64,000 nt of DNA from a virus: the IMG/VR virus record IMGVR_UViG_3300043399_000272, positions 62,001-126,000 of that record, one strand, 5' to 3'. Numbering within the stretch: the stretch's first letter is position 1; every line of letters begins with the position of its first letter. The notes under the pieces are model-generated. The model was given only the letters and a program-made list of their open reading frames with translations, was not told the origin of the DNA and did no database searches. Position numbers and translations under genes: made by a program. Shown piece after piece: positions 25,615 through 34,596 of the stretch.

Positions 25615-27795
25615 TTATATTGTTCTATATTGTGTGGTCCAAACAGTTGACGCACTTGTTGCAGGGGTGACTCCTAGTAAAATTTGATTTAATGATATAT
25701 TCACTGCTAATGTTCCAGTTGCTCCACCTAATAATACAGTGCCAGAAACAGAGTAATCTACATTACCAGATCCGTCGTGTACGCAATATACTGTTGCTAC
25801 ACTATATTTTCCGCCAGTTTGATTTTCACCTTTGACATCGAATATAACACCTCTAACACCGGTAGTAGAAACTGCTGCAATAGTTTGATTAGCACCAATA
25901 CTTGAAGTTGTGATAGTTTCGCTGCGTACAGTTGAATTTCCAATCAACAAATTAGCAACAGTAGTGTTGCCTGCTGTTAGTGTATTAGAAATATTTGCGC
26001 TGCCAGTGATTATGACTTGTGGGTTAGCACTTACACCATCTACATTAAGTATATTTGCAACACCATTGCTGCTGACAGTAACGTTTCCGTTTTGATAAAC
26101 AGATATATTGCTATTTCCATTAGCAAGACTACTTGTACTTACTGTAGTCCAAGTTAATGTTCCTGAACCATTTGTTTGTAATACTTGTCCAGCACTACCG
26201 TCGGTTACTGGATAAGACAATCCACTTGCAATCAGAGAATTTAAGTTAGCGGTATTGTTAACTCTTAAATTACCACCAATTGTCAAATTACTCAAAGTAC
26301 CGACTGAGGTAATATTAGGCTGACTTGCTTGTAAAACTGTGCCGTTTAAGTTACCTAAGAATGCTTCACCTCTTATGTTACCGTATGCACTGGCAGTAAC
26401 TACTTCATTAGTGATTGAGCCAACTTGAGAAATTGCCTGGAATTCGTTAGAACCGGTTTTCCAAATGAACGCTTCGTTAATCGGTCCGCTTCCGTTAGCA
26501 TAGTAGTTATGAAGAATCATACCACGGTCTTTACCGTCATATGCTGTTGCATTTGCTCCGTTACCAGAACCACCCATACTAATTAAAGGGTCAGAAATAT
26601 CTAAGTTAGTTACGTTAATATATGTTGTATTTCCACTAACTGTTAGATTTCCTGCAATAGTTGCGTTACCTTGAAACGCTGCATCACCGCGTGAAGTAAA
26701 TGTACCAGTTGATAAATTATTAGCTATATTAGCAGCATCCATCAAAATTACATTAGCACTAGATTTAATGTAAGCTGTTCCAAGGTTAATGTTAGAAACG
26801 TATAAATCTTTCCACTGATTGCTTGAGCTACCTAAATCAAAGTTATTGTTAATACTAGGAATCATTGAGGAAATAACTCTAGCAGTGACATTCAAGTTTG
26901 CGGCGTTAACATTACCACTTACGTTAGCATTTCCAGTAACGTTTAAGCTAGATAATGTACCGATACTAGTAATATTAGGTTGAGCACCAGTAGTTAATGT
27001 ACCACTTACAAAGTTAGCAGATGCTAAGTTACCTAAATTAGCATTTCCAGAAGTAATATTTCCTAAAACGCTTAGTGAACCCAATGTGCCAACTTGTGTT
27101 ATGTTGGGTTGCAATGCAGTAGTTAACGTACCTGAAACATAATTAGCACTTACTACGTTGGCCCCAGAGATACTACCTGCACCGTCTACTACCAAGTTAG
27201 TAAGTGTGCCTACGCTGGTGATGTTAGGTTGCGCTGCTGTTGTTAACGTACCGCTTACAAAATTAGCAGAAGCTAAGTTACCTAAATTAGCATTTCCAGT
27301 AGTAAGGTTACCAACTAGTGCAAGTGAGTTAGCTGAGGCGTTGAACGTTAACCCAGAAGAAACAGTTAATATACCGTTGTTATTGTATGTAACGCCGTTA
27401 GCAGTACCTGATAGTACAGTATTGGCATATATGTTTCCATAGATATTACCATCAATGCGGTTAGCAGTAACATTAGCAGCACTTAATGTGTCTGATATAT
27501 TTGCATTTCCAGTTACTGTTAATAAATTTGTAGATGGGGTGAATTGGAAATTAGCACTAGCACCAAAAGAGCCATCATTATTATATTGAACATAATTATT
27601 TGAACCTGCGGGTAATTGAAAGTCCCACGGCGATCCATTAGCATAAAGTAAGTTATTGGTTAATACGTTACCTGCAGCTACGTTACCAGTAAATGTTGCA
27701 TTTGCGGTAGTAATATCACCGTTAGCCAATATAATCGTGGTTGGGTTTTCTCCTACTGAAAAGCCACCGACTGAGTTAAAGGTTCTAATTGCCAT
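25615..27795 (-). CDS. Large tail fibre protein, paralogue of its neighbours
   Basis: The 726-residue protein begins AIRTFNSVGGFSVGEN and shares the anchor-like motif with the adjacent genes. It has four QPNIT repeats (one with TQVGTL, one with TSIGTL). A segment near 330-440 (SSNQWKDLYVSNINLGTA, then TYINVTNLDISDPLISMGGSGNG) is shared in part with the 17481 and 19982 genes. The end (GGKYSVATVYCVHDGSGNVDYSV) is related to the common C-terminal domain. It is preceded by a short spacer after the 27808 gene, in one operon with the other fibres. Confidence 0.8.
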   Translation of the reverse strand: MAIRTFNSVGGFSVGENPTTIILANGDITTANATFTGNVAAGNVLTNNLLYANGSPWDFQLPAGSNNYVQYNNDGSFGASANFQFTPSTNLLTVTGNANISDTLSAANVTANRIDGNIYGNIYANTVLSGTANGVTYNNNGILTVSSGLTFNASANSLALVGNLTTGNANLGNLASANFVSGTLTTAAQPNITSVGTLTNLVVDGAGSISGANVVSANYVSGTLTTALQPNITQVGTLGSLSVLGNITSGNANLGNLASANFVSGTLTTGAQPNITSIGTLSSLNVTGNANVSGNVNAANLNVTARVISSMIPSINNNFDLGSSSNQWKDLYVSNINLGTAYIKSSANVILMDAANIANNLSTGTFTSRGDAAFQGNATIAGNLTVSGNTTYINVTNLDISDPLISMGGSGNGANATAYDGKDRGMILHNYYANGSGPINEAFIWKTGSNEFQAISQVGSITNEVVTASAYGNIRGEAFLGNLNGTVLQASQPNITSVGTLSNLTIGGNLRVNNTANLNSLIASGLSYPVTDGSAGQVLQTNGSGTLTWTTVSTSSLANGNSNISVYQNGNVTVSSNGVANILNVDGVSANPQVIITGSANISNTLTAGNTTVANLLIGNSTVRSETITTSSIGANQTIAAVSTTGVRGVIFDVKGENQTGGKYSVATVYCVHDGSGNVDYSVSGTVLLGGATGTLAVNISLNQILLGVTPATSASTVWTTQYRTI

Positions 27796-27807
27796 TTTTT
27801 ATTTTCC

Positions 27808-28497
27808 TTATTCTTTGTAAGTTGTTATACTCATTTTATATTCAGTTAGATTACTAGTGAGTGGTGTTACTGTTAACTGTAAATTACCTGAATTGTACGA
27901 GAAAGTAAAATCTGCTACACCAGGACTTGAATTGGGTACATCAATGGTACCGTACTCACTGTAGTCAACTTGGTTGTCTAAAATTCCTGCAAACAGCTTA
28001 CTAATCTGTCTATAATTTAATGTGTTATCCGTCGCAATGATCGTAACATCAACTGAAGATATTCCTTCTATAGGAGTAGCATATAATACTTGATTTGATG
28101 CTGTGCTTGCTGTAGTTGCAAATATCACATTAGTACTAGAAAATTCAGATGTGCCTGATCCCAATGCATACGTATTTGCAATAACTTTGTCGGTTACTTG
28201 CAACACACCGGAATTAAAATCAAACTTTAATTTTTCACTAGCATCAGCAAGTCCATTATTGTTAAACAATACCCAAGTATTTTGTCCAGGTACTACAATA
28301 TTTGCTTCAACGTTTCCTTGAAAGGTACCTAAAAACAATTCAGCAGATATAGTACCAGAAGATACTGTATTTCCAGTAATACTTACATTACCTAGTTCTG
28401 CATAACTTGTATAAATGTTGCCGTTGTTATCCGCAAATGGGCGCGGAGGTATACCTATTGTGTACCCGCTTTTACTGTTAAATGGATCTGCAGCCAT
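27808..28497 (-). CDS. First fibre-cluster protein, short paralogue
   Basis: The 229-residue protein begins AADPFNSKSGYTIGIPPRPF and keeps the F-N-x3-G-x3-G core of the N-terminal motif. It has no QPNITSVGTL unit. The C-terminal half (SSVDVTIIATDNTLNYRQISKLFAGILDN) is a distinct domain that recalls virion proteins linking capsid genes and fibres in other T4-like phages, but I cannot name it. It follows the capsid terminator and has its own late promoter 29 bases upstream, so it probably starts the fibre transcript. Confidence 0.65.
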   Translation of the reverse strand: MAADPFNSKSGYTIGIPPRPFADNNGNIYTSYAELGNVSITGNTVSSGTISAELFLGTFQGNVEANIVVPGQNTWVLFNNNGLADASEKLKFDFNSGVLQVTDKVIANTYALGSGTSEFSSTNVIFATTASTASNQVLYATPIEGISSVDVTIIATDNTLNYRQISKLFAGILDNQVDYSEYGTIDVPNSSPGVADFTFSYNSGNLQLTVTPLTSNLTEYKMSITTYKE

Positions 28498-28525
28498 GAA
28501 TGGTTCCGAATATCATCTTATTACT

Positions 28526-28533
28526 TATTTATC
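28526..28533 (-). promoter_or_regulatory. Late promoter (GATAAATA) for the fibre cluster
   Basis: GATAAATA reads toward the first fibre gene, whose ATG is 29 bases downstream. It differs from TATAAATA only in the first base, and lies just after the capsid gene terminator, where a new late transcript is expected. Confidence 0.55.
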
Positions 28534-28561
28534 ATTTTTTCATAATCTTACTCATAGCCAA

Positions 28562-28586
28562 CAAAAAAGCACACCGAAGTGTGCTT
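28562..28586 (-). terminator. Terminator after the major capsid gene
   Basis: On the minus strand, 8-bp arms (AAGCACAC and GTGTGCTT) enclose a TTCG tetraloop and run directly into a T tract. It is a textbook rho-independent terminator 30 bases after the capsid gene stop. Confidence 0.9.
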
Positions 28587-28617
28587 AATTGTCTTCCCAT
28601 CCCGAAGAAAGATTTGA

Positions 28618-29814
28618 TTATTGGAATGTCAAGTTACTTACAGCGATAGCGCCTAAGTAGTCAGCAGCATTACCGAAGCTGGATGCTGTGTTTGTCAACT
28701 CTACGTAACCATAACGTGTCATGAATGATACGACTGGTTCGAATGTTGTAGGATCTAGAACAACACCAGAACTCATCAATGGGATGTATGGGCAATAGAA
28801 TGCCGCTGCATCAGTCTCAGATGAACCCTTGTAGCCGACTAGAACGTTAGCTGTGTCAGAAGCATATGTGTTAACGAACACACGCATTGCACCGTTCAAT
28901 GTACCAACGAACTTAGTGTTAGTTGGAGCTTCGAATGTACCTTCTGTAGTACGTGCGAATGCAGATGTTGTAGCAGACTGTAGAACAGTCAATGCTGCTG
29001 GAGATACAACTGCCCAGTTACCAGCACCACGGCGTGTGCGTTGTGCGATCAAGTTAGCTGTACGGTTGATTAGAACTGCTAGAGCAGCGTGTTCGTCACC
29101 AACGAATGTAGCTGTACCAGAAACGGTAGCTTGGTTGTATGTGAACTCAGTTGTAGCTAATGTGTTTAGAGACAATAGAATTTCTTGGTCGATTTCAGCA
29201 GTAATTTCTTGTGCTAGAGCGGCCATGATTTCTGCTTCAACGTCAATACCATGCTGGCTTTGTGCGTCTTGAGCAGCTTCGAATGTCCAACGTGCTTGCA
29301 ACTTACGGCTCTTAGCTTCAACAGCTTGACGTAGAATCTGTACAGAAATCTGCTTACCGCCATTACCTTCTAAAGATGCTGTAGGTGCTGCAGTATATGC
29401 GCTAGCTGAAGTAGCAGCGTTAGGTACTGTAGAATAAGCCTGAGCAATCTTGAATGGTGATAGAGCTTCTTCACCTGCTGTTACGCTAGTTTGTGCTGCG
29501 CTGTTGTCTGTTAAAGACTGAGCATAACGTACACGTAGAGTATGGATCTGACCAACTGGGCCAGTCATTGGCTGAACACCAACTAACTCGTTAGCGATAA
29601 CTGTCGGCATTACACGACGGATAACTGGAAGAATAACGCGGTTTAGAGTAGCGATATTACCAGCTGTAGTTGTTCCGGCTGAACTTTCAGACAACAACTG
29701 CTTTTTGGTGTTTTCTAAAATAACACCCATTGTTGAGCGGCGAGTACCTTTAAGACCTTCAAGTAGGGCTTCTTTGGTCTCGTCCCAACGGCTTTCTAAT
29801 AGAACTTGTGACAT
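28618..29814 (-). CDS. gp23: Major capsid protein, gp23-like
   Basis: The 398-residue protein begins SQVLLESRWDETKEALLEGL, a helical N-terminus like the T4 gp23 prosegment. It continues TMGVILENTKKQLL, TLNRVILPVIRRVMPTVIANELVGVQPM and TGPVGQIHTLRVRY, all typical of T4-like gp23. The C-terminus YCPYIPLMSSGVVLDPTTFEP and FMTRYGYVEL completes the fold. T4 gp23 has 521 residues, so this is a compact form. The gp21 protease probably removes the first 50-60 residues, but no clear T4-like cleavage motif is obvious. AGGAG lies 10 bases before the ATG. It is the last gene of the capsid block and is followed by a strong terminator. Confidence 0.95.
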   Translation of the reverse strand: MSQVLLESRWDETKEALLEGLKGTRRSTMGVILENTKKQLLSESSAGTTTAGNIATLNRVILPVIRRVMPTVIANELVGVQPMTGPVGQIHTLRVRYAQSLTDNSAAQTSVTAGEEALSPFKIAQAYSTVPNAATSASAYTAAPTASLEGNGGKQISVQILRQAVEAKSRKLQARWTFEAAQDAQSQHGIDVEAEIMAALAQEITAEIDQEILLSLNTLATTEFTYNQATVSGTATFVGDEHAALAVLINRTANLIAQRTRRGAGNWAVVSPAALTVLQSATTSAFARTTEGTFEAPTNTKFVGTLNGAMRVFVNTYASDTANVLVGYKGSSETDAAAFYCPYIPLMSSGVVLDPTTFEPVVSFMTRYGYVELTNTASSFGNAADYLGAIAVSNLTFQ

Positions 29815-29846
29815 GTTTATTTTCTCCTAAAATTATGTCTTTATTT

Positions 29847-30956
29847 TTAAAGCCCTGCCAAACGCTTAAAGTCGATTAGGTTATCACCTTCTCCTACTTC
29901 AACATTTTGTTTCACGGCAGTTTTATCCCCAGTTACTGCTTTAACACTTTCTGAAATTACAGTCTTGCTCTTTGGAGCTTCCTTCTTTTCAGTAATATTA
30001 TTCAATACTGCTGGTAGATACTTGTCGAAAGCGGCCTGTAGACGAGGGGTTTGGACGCTTTCTAGTAAGTCTCTCATCACTGTTGCTTTTTCTGCATTTA
30101 ATGTAGATAACAACTCACCCATGACCTTTGTACGTTCATTGGATTCTTTGATGATGCGAACTTCACGTTCTTTGCTTTCAATCAACATCTTAGCGTTGTT
30201 GATTGTTTTAATGGATTCAGATAATTGCTTATCTTTCTCGGCTAATTGTTGCATTAGCTTACGTGCTTCTGCCTTATCATTTAAGTAAGTACCAGAATAT
30301 TCACTTGCGAAAGATTCAAAGATACGGCGACCAAAATCGTTTTCACGAGCAATCTTGATATCTTCTTTCAATTGTCCGATTTCACCCTTTAGATGTTTAG
30401 CTACAGATTCGTTCAATCTCTTAGCACTTTCAGCAACAAAACGTGCCTTTAGTGTTTCAAGTTGTTTACGACCTTCAGCAACTAACTTAACCTTAGCTTC
30501 AACTACAGCCTGTTTGTCTTGTGCAAATTCTTTGATTTCACGAGCAAGAGCAGAAACAACGAATTGTTCTAGCTTTTGTTGGCTTTCTTGTTGTAGCTTG
30601 CGCTCTGAGCGTAGCTCTTTAATTTCTTCACTTAGTTTTTCAACCATGAATTGATTAAATTTAGCTGCACTTTCTTGCAACTTTGCTTTAGCTTTTACGC
30701 GGTCTTCGTTCATTGCTTGACGCTCTTGATTGAATTCTTCAATCTCAGCAGCAAGGCTTTCTGTAACCATTTTATCTAGGGCTTCAACCATTATGTCTTT
30801 GTCATGTTCATAACGTTGTGCGAATTCTTCTCTTAATTCTGCACGAACTTGTTCTCTAGCTTCATTTAACTTGATTTCCCATGCTTCGTTTAAAGCAGTG
30901 GATGTTTCTTCGTTAATAAGTCCAGATTCAAGTAATGGCTTGATTGCGTCTAGCAT
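29847..30956 (-). CDS. gp22: Prohead core scaffold protein, gp22-like
   Basis: The 369-residue protein is almost entirely helical and highly charged, with long coiled coils of Glu, Lys, Arg and Gln from about residue 25 to 290. It starts with LLESGLINEETSTALNEAWEIKL, the start seen in T4-like gp22 scaffolds. The end (LLESVQTPRLQAAFDKYLPAVLNN, then KRLAGL) matches family habit. The scaffold fills the prohead and is digested by gp21 before DNA packaging. T4 gp22 has 269 residues. The position between gp21 and gp23 is exactly as in T4. Confidence 0.88.
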   Translation of the reverse strand: MLDAIKPLLESGLINEETSTALNEAWEIKLNEAREQVRAELREEFAQRYEHDKDIMVEALDKMVTESLAAEIEEFNQERQAMNEDRVKAKAKLQESAAKFNQFMVEKLSEEIKELRSERKLQQESQQKLEQFVVSALAREIKEFAQDKQAVVEAKVKLVAEGRKQLETLKARFVAESAKRLNESVAKHLKGEIGQLKEDIKIARENDFGRRIFESFASEYSGTYLNDKAEARKLMQQLAEKDKQLSESIKTINNAKMLIESKEREVRIIKESNERTKVMGELLSTLNAEKATVMRDLLESVQTPRLQAAFDKYLPAVLNNITEKKEAPKSKTVISESVKAVTGDKTAVKQNVEVGEGDNLIDFKRLAGL

Positions 30957-30966
30957 ATCGGTTCCC

Positions 30967-31602
30967 TTATTTTAACTTGAGGTCCTTGATGAGGCGCATT
31001 ACTTCCTCTTTCAAGTATCTCTGTACTTTCATGTCGTTTTGTGCATCTTTTGCAATGTCCAAAGTTCTATGACCATGACGCATATTCATCATCCCTTCAT
31101 AGATTGCTTTAGGATATGCATTAGGCGCACTAGGCTGTGCGACAATATCCACAGTGACTATTTCAAAGTCACTAACCTTTCCTGATGCATCGTCAACGTT
31201 GCCGCTGCCTCTGCTAGAAACTCCTAACTTCACACCACTCTCTAACATAGTAGAAACTAGTTGACCCATCGGTGTTGGAAGTATTTTTAATTTACCAAAA
31301 CCATTTGCACCATCCATCCACATGTTAGTAATCATATGTGATACACGATCCAAATTAATTTTTAAATCATCTGGGTGATCTACTTCACCTAATACAGATA
31401 AACCGTCTGATATTTGCTCATTCAAAGTCTGTACAGCATTTTCAATTTCAGATACAGGATACACACGCTCGTTAGCGTTGCGTACCCCGCCCTGAATGAA
31501 GATCCCTTTCATATAAAGAGACTTCTTGCTACCTTCACCTTCACTTTCAACAACCATTCCTGCGCGGTCGAAAGTAAGATTTTCTTTGAGATACAAAGCC
31601 AT
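30967..31602 (-). CDS. gp21: Prohead protease, gp21-like
   Basis: The 211-residue protein is a herpesvirus-protease-like serine peptidase. His76 in GEVDHPDD and the serine pair 129-130 in GVSSRGSG form the expected His/Ser core; KGIFIQGGVRNANERVYP near the N-terminus is typical of the family. It should cut the core proteins, scaffold and capsid protein during prohead maturation and then itself. It lies 10 bases after gp22 in gene order and 14 after the acidic core protein. T4 gp21 has 212 residues, so the length fits. Confidence 0.92.
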   Translation of the reverse strand: MALYLKENLTFDRAGMVVESEGEGSKKSLYMKGIFIQGGVRNANERVYPVSEIENAVQTLNEQISDGLSVLGEVDHPDDLKINLDRVSHMITNMWMDGANGFGKLKILPTPMGQLVSTMLESGVKLGVSSRGSGNVDDASGKVSDFEIVTVDIVAQPSAPNAYPKAIYEGMMNMRHGHRTLDIAKDAQNDMKVQRYLKEEVMRLIKDLKLK

Positions 31603-31616
31603 TATCTCAGGTTTCC

Positions 31617-32441
31617 TTATTTAACAATCTTCTTAGCAGACTTTTTAGATTCTGCTACTGGGCTTTTGCTATCAGCGCCATCATCACCATGCTTTGGCTT
31701 TGGTGCTGCTTCGCCCTTTTCGCTAAACTTTGATCCAGGTGCATTCTTGTAGTTACCAGGAATGTCTTTTGGTGTTGGGTTCAATAAACCACCTTGTGTG
31801 CCACCTTTAGTAGCGTCACCGCCTTGACTAAAGTTGATTGGCTTAGCGCCGTTACCAGAAACTTTATTGTTTGCACCTAACGTAGGGCTCTTGGTATTCT
31901 GACCATCGTCACCCATCTTTGCTGTAGGTACTTTCTGTAGTTGAACAGATTCTTCTAGAGTCTCTTCACCTTCTTCTTCGTCATCTTCTTCTGAAGATTC
32001 CATCATTTCTTCGTCTTCGCCGCCAAAGTCTTCGTCGCCTTCTTCATCAGAAGCGCCGCCTTCGTCAGCCATCAATTCTTCAAATTCGGCCATTAATTGA
32101 TCTAGTTTATCTTCTAGATCAACAACACGGTCTTCTAATTCTTCTTCACCTTCTTCGCCGCCCATTTCGTCAGCGTCTAATTCAACTTCTCCGTCGATTT
32201 CTTCGCCGTCGTCTGCAACGTCAATGTCAGCTAATTCTTCTTCTTCGGTCATGCCTTCTTCTTCAGCAGAAATCTCATCTAAAAGACCTTCTACTGGACT
32301 GTCGGTCATTTCCTCGTCCATCATTGATTCATAAATTTCACGGCTTTTTTCAACCACGATATCGTGGAATAAAGCACGTGCTTGTTCCTCGCTCTCATTG
32401 ATAATTAGGTCAATGAGTTGTTCAAACTTTTTGTTATCCAT
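31617..32441 (-). CDS. Acidic prohead core protein, gp68-position
   Basis: The 274-residue protein begins DNKKFEQLIDLIINESEEQARALFHDIVVEKSREIYE, a short helical head common to T4-like prohead core proteins, and continues with about 130 residues dominated by Glu and Asp. The last 90 residues switch to Lys, Gly, Pro and Asn (two KSP-type motifs and a final KKSAKKIVK). It lies where T4 has gene 68, between 67 and 21. The acidic middle suits a core filler digested on maturation. An AGGAG ribosome-binding site lies 8 bases upstream of the ATG. Confidence 0.65.
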   Translation of the reverse strand: MDNKKFEQLIDLIINESEEQARALFHDIVVEKSREIYESMMDEEMTDSPVEGLLDEISAEEEGMTEEEELADIDVADDGEEIDGEVELDADEMGGEEGEEELEDRVVDLEDKLDQLMAEFEELMADEGGASDEEGDEDFGGEDEEMMESSEEDDEEEGEETLEESVQLQKVPTAKMGDDGQNTKSPTLGANNKVSGNGAKPINFSQGGDATKGGTQGGLLNPTPKDIPGNYKNAPGSKFSEKGEAAPKPKHGDDGADSKSPVAESKKSAKKIVK

Positions 32442-32512
32442 TATTGTGTTCTCCTGAAATAGAAATGGCTTGTGTAGAAATATTTAGTGAGTAGCTGTGA
32501 AAAGTACTCAAT

Positions 32513-32533
32513 AAGTGCATATTTTTTGCACTT
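32513..32533 (-). other. Hairpin between the gp67- and gp68-position genes
   Basis: Seven-bp arms (AAGTGCA and TGCACTT) enclose a 7-base loop about 15 bases after the gp67-position gene. There is no T run on the minus-strand side, so it is a weak terminator or an attenuator or mRNA stabiliser. The remaining 60 bases to the next gene hold its ribosome-binding site. Confidence 0.4.
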
Positions 32534-32548
32534 TTAGCAATGATATGC

Positions 32549-32773
32549 TTATAAAGCTGGAGTTTCTTGTGAAACTGGTTCGTATTGCTTGCGAACCTTC
32601 TTTAAATTTTTACTGTACTCATAGTTACGAACATCCAGCATTTTTCTTAACTTTCGTATTTGACGTAAAGTTAATTTTGTTTTTCTGGTCTCAGTCCACT
32701 TGTAGCGGCTGTTATCATCAGCAGGATCCTGGTATCCTTTGACTGGTTGATCGTACATTTCGTAGAGCTTCAT
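32549..32773 (-). CDS. Small basic protein at the gp67 position
   Basis: The 74-residue protein is basic and helical in its middle (KLTLRQIRKLRKMLDVRNYE). The start KLYEMYD is common to small proteins between gene 20 and gene 21 in marine T4-like phages. T4 has gene 67 (80 residues, prohead core) here, so a core or assembly role is likely by position; T4 gp67 is acidic, so direct homology is uncertain. The ATG is only five bases after a GATAAATA late promoter and has no ribosome-binding site. Confidence 0.6.
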   Translation of the reverse strand: MKLYEMYDQPVKGYQDPADDNSRYKWTETRKTKLTLRQIRKLRKMLDVRNYEYSKNLKKVRKQYEPVSQETPAL

Positions 32774-32778
32774 ATTTT

Positions 32779-32786
32779 TATTTATC
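32779..32786 (-). promoter_or_regulatory. Late promoter (GATAAATA) five bases before a start codon
   Basis: GATAAATA is separated from the ATG of the gp67-position gene by only five bases, and sits in the gap after the portal stop. If used like a T4 late promoter, transcription would begin at or very near the start codon. Confidence 0.5.
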
Positions 32787-32787
32787 T

Positions 32788-34563
32788 TTAAACTGGTGCC
32801 GCGCCGCCTGGCGCTGGGGCGCCTGCTGCAGGTAATGCTTCAGGTCCTGCAACTGCTGGTCCTATTTCAGGTGGCATTTGTTCAGCAGCTTGATTTTCGT
32901 CCGGTAAGTTTTCTGCTGTCTCTGCATCCTGATCGATATCACCTGGACTTATACCGATACTACGTAAGTCATTACCTTTAGATTCGGATTTTTCAGGCTC
33001 TTCTCTTTCTTCAAACCAAAGTTTACTGTTTTCTTCGATTTCTTCTTCTGTTAAGCCCAAGAAACGTTGCATAGCAAAACGCTTACTTATATACGGGAAT
33101 GCTTCCATAGTTTGGAATACCGTAACTCTAGCAGTATCCAATTCACTTTGACGATATGCTGCAAAGTTTTGTGGGCTATTGAACTTAATGTCAAACAAGC
33201 TACTATCGATATTCAAGCCTCTCCAACGCATGAATAACTTGAATTCATCATTCAACTTTTGACTTACATAATTCTGCAATCTCATGCAGTATTGGTTAAA
33301 TCTAAATTCCTGAATCATAGCAGTACCAACTCGTCCATCGCTCAATGGTGTTGGGTTATCTTCTGGTCCTGTAGGTAAGTAACTACTTGGTACACGCAAT
33401 CCCCTTGCTAATCTGTTGTTGAAGTACCGTAAGTCATCAATCTCGCCTAAGTTTTGTCCGCCCTGTAATGTAGTAACGTCACTACCTCGACCATCAGCAG
33501 TGACAGGGAAAAAATAATCCTCGTTGATACTTAATGGGTTATAAGTAGCGTCCAATACTGACTGTCCGCCTTGTACACTTGGAATTCTGCGTTGGTGAAT
33601 TTCGTTTTTAATTCTATCCACAAACGCCATTGCCATGTGACTTGGCATATTACCTACATCAATTTTGAATATTCTACGCTCTGGTGCACGGCTAATACGA
33701 TAAATCAAAATTGCATCTTCTAACAATTCTTTTTGTTTGTAGACTTTGAAGATGTTTTCCAAAATACTTTGACCGAAGGGCCAATATCTGTCAAGACCTT
33801 CGGTTAGACTAAGATGCACGATATGTTTAGCGTCTATCGCAGATTCATTCAAACCCAAACTAAAACGTGATCCTGTAGTACCGTAAGGTTCATTAGGAAC
33901 AGTATATGAATATGGTGCTGAATAACCCGCTGTAGGCGGTTGTGCTTGAAAATCTGTAGTTGTTTTTTCTGCTATGCTTAAGTTTTGTAAGTTAGGGTTA
34001 ATGTCTTTAACAACATATTGTTCAGGTTTCTTACCTTCACTTTCATTAACAATAACTTTACTTACTTTAGTCATATCTACCCAGTATAACTTAAAGTTCT
34101 CTGGGTCTCGTATGAATACTTGATCACCGTACTTTATAGAATTTCTAAAAATCTTAAAAATTCTAGTCTCGAATTCATTTAGTTTGCACCATTGCTGTAA
34201 TTGCTTTTTAACAATCTCAACTTCGTGTGGAGTTGGTTCCTCATGGAATGTAATTTCAAAAGGAGTATTGTTGTGTTCGTTCTTTTGTGTGCTGAATTCT
34301 GCAATAATATCTAAACATGCATTGATTTCAGCATCCACATCCATCATTTCATATTGATTGTAACGTTCAATACGGTTTGGGTGTCCTGTATAGACTTCTG
34401 GTAATCTACTTTGATAATTTTTATATCCAAAATCGGTGTTATTCCAACCGCCTGTGGGGCCATTGTTCATACCCGGGCCATTCCATGCGCCAGTGTTTTG
34501 GTTGAATCCAGATATAGGACTCATCTGACCTGTTAAGTTGGAGAAACGCTTTTTATAAGACAT
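32788..34563 (-). CDS. gp20: Portal vertex protein, gp20-like
   Basis: The 591-residue protein has the T4 gp20 core: RLPEVYTGHPNRIERYNQYEMMDVDAEINACLDIIAEFST, then HIVHLSLTEGLDRYWPFGQSILE and YRISRAPERRIFKIDVGNMP, and VPSSYLPTGPEDNPTPLSDGR. It forms the twelve-part ring through which DNA enters and leaves and to which the tail joins. T4 gp20 has 524 residues; the extra length is mainly a Pro/Ala/Glu-rich C-terminus. The ATG at 34563 is preferred over a TTG 15 bases upstream that lies inside a GATAAATA promoter. It opens the capsid gene order 20-67-68-21-22-23. Confidence 0.95.
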   Translation of the reverse strand: MSYKKRFSNLTGQMSPISGFNQNTGAWNGPGMNNGPTGGWNNTDFGYKNYQSRLPEVYTGHPNRIERYNQYEMMDVDAEINACLDIIAEFSTQKNEHNNTPFEITFHEEPTPHEVEIVKKQLQQWCKLNEFETRIFKIFRNSIKYGDQVFIRDPENFKLYWVDMTKVSKVIVNESEGKKPEQYVVKDINPNLQNLSIAEKTTTDFQAQPPTAGYSAPYSYTVPNEPYGTTGSRFSLGLNESAIDAKHIVHLSLTEGLDRYWPFGQSILENIFKVYKQKELLEDAILIYRISRAPERRIFKIDVGNMPSHMAMAFVDRIKNEIHQRRIPSVQGGQSVLDATYNPLSINEDYFFPVTADGRGSDVTTLQGGQNLGEIDDLRYFNNRLARGLRVPSSYLPTGPEDNPTPLSDGRVGTAMIQEFRFNQYCMRLQNYVSQKLNDEFKLFMRWRGLNIDSSLFDIKFNSPQNFAAYRQSELDTARVTVFQTMEAFPYISKRFAMQRFLGLTEEEIEENSKLWFEEREEPEKSESKGNDLRSIGISPGDIDQDAETAENLPDENQAAEQMPPEIGPAVAGPEALPAAGAPAPGGAAPV

Positions 34564-34568
34564 AGTGA

Positions 34569-34576
34569 TATTTATC
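34569..34576 (-). promoter_or_regulatory. Late promoter (GATAAATA) five bases before the portal gene
   Basis: The element has the same spacing to the ATG (five bases) as the one at 32779-32786. It lies in the 33-base gap after the tape-measure-like gene. Confidence 0.5.
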
Positions 34577-34596
34577 AATCATTGGCGAGTTGTTAG

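Noticed and set aside
17000-28000. Many long plus-strand open frames opposite the fibre genes
   Set aside because: They are antisense shadows: rich in Pro, Val, Leu and Thr because the sense strand encodes Asn/Gly/Thr repeats. They lack ribosome-binding sites and fall fully inside recognisable fibre genes.
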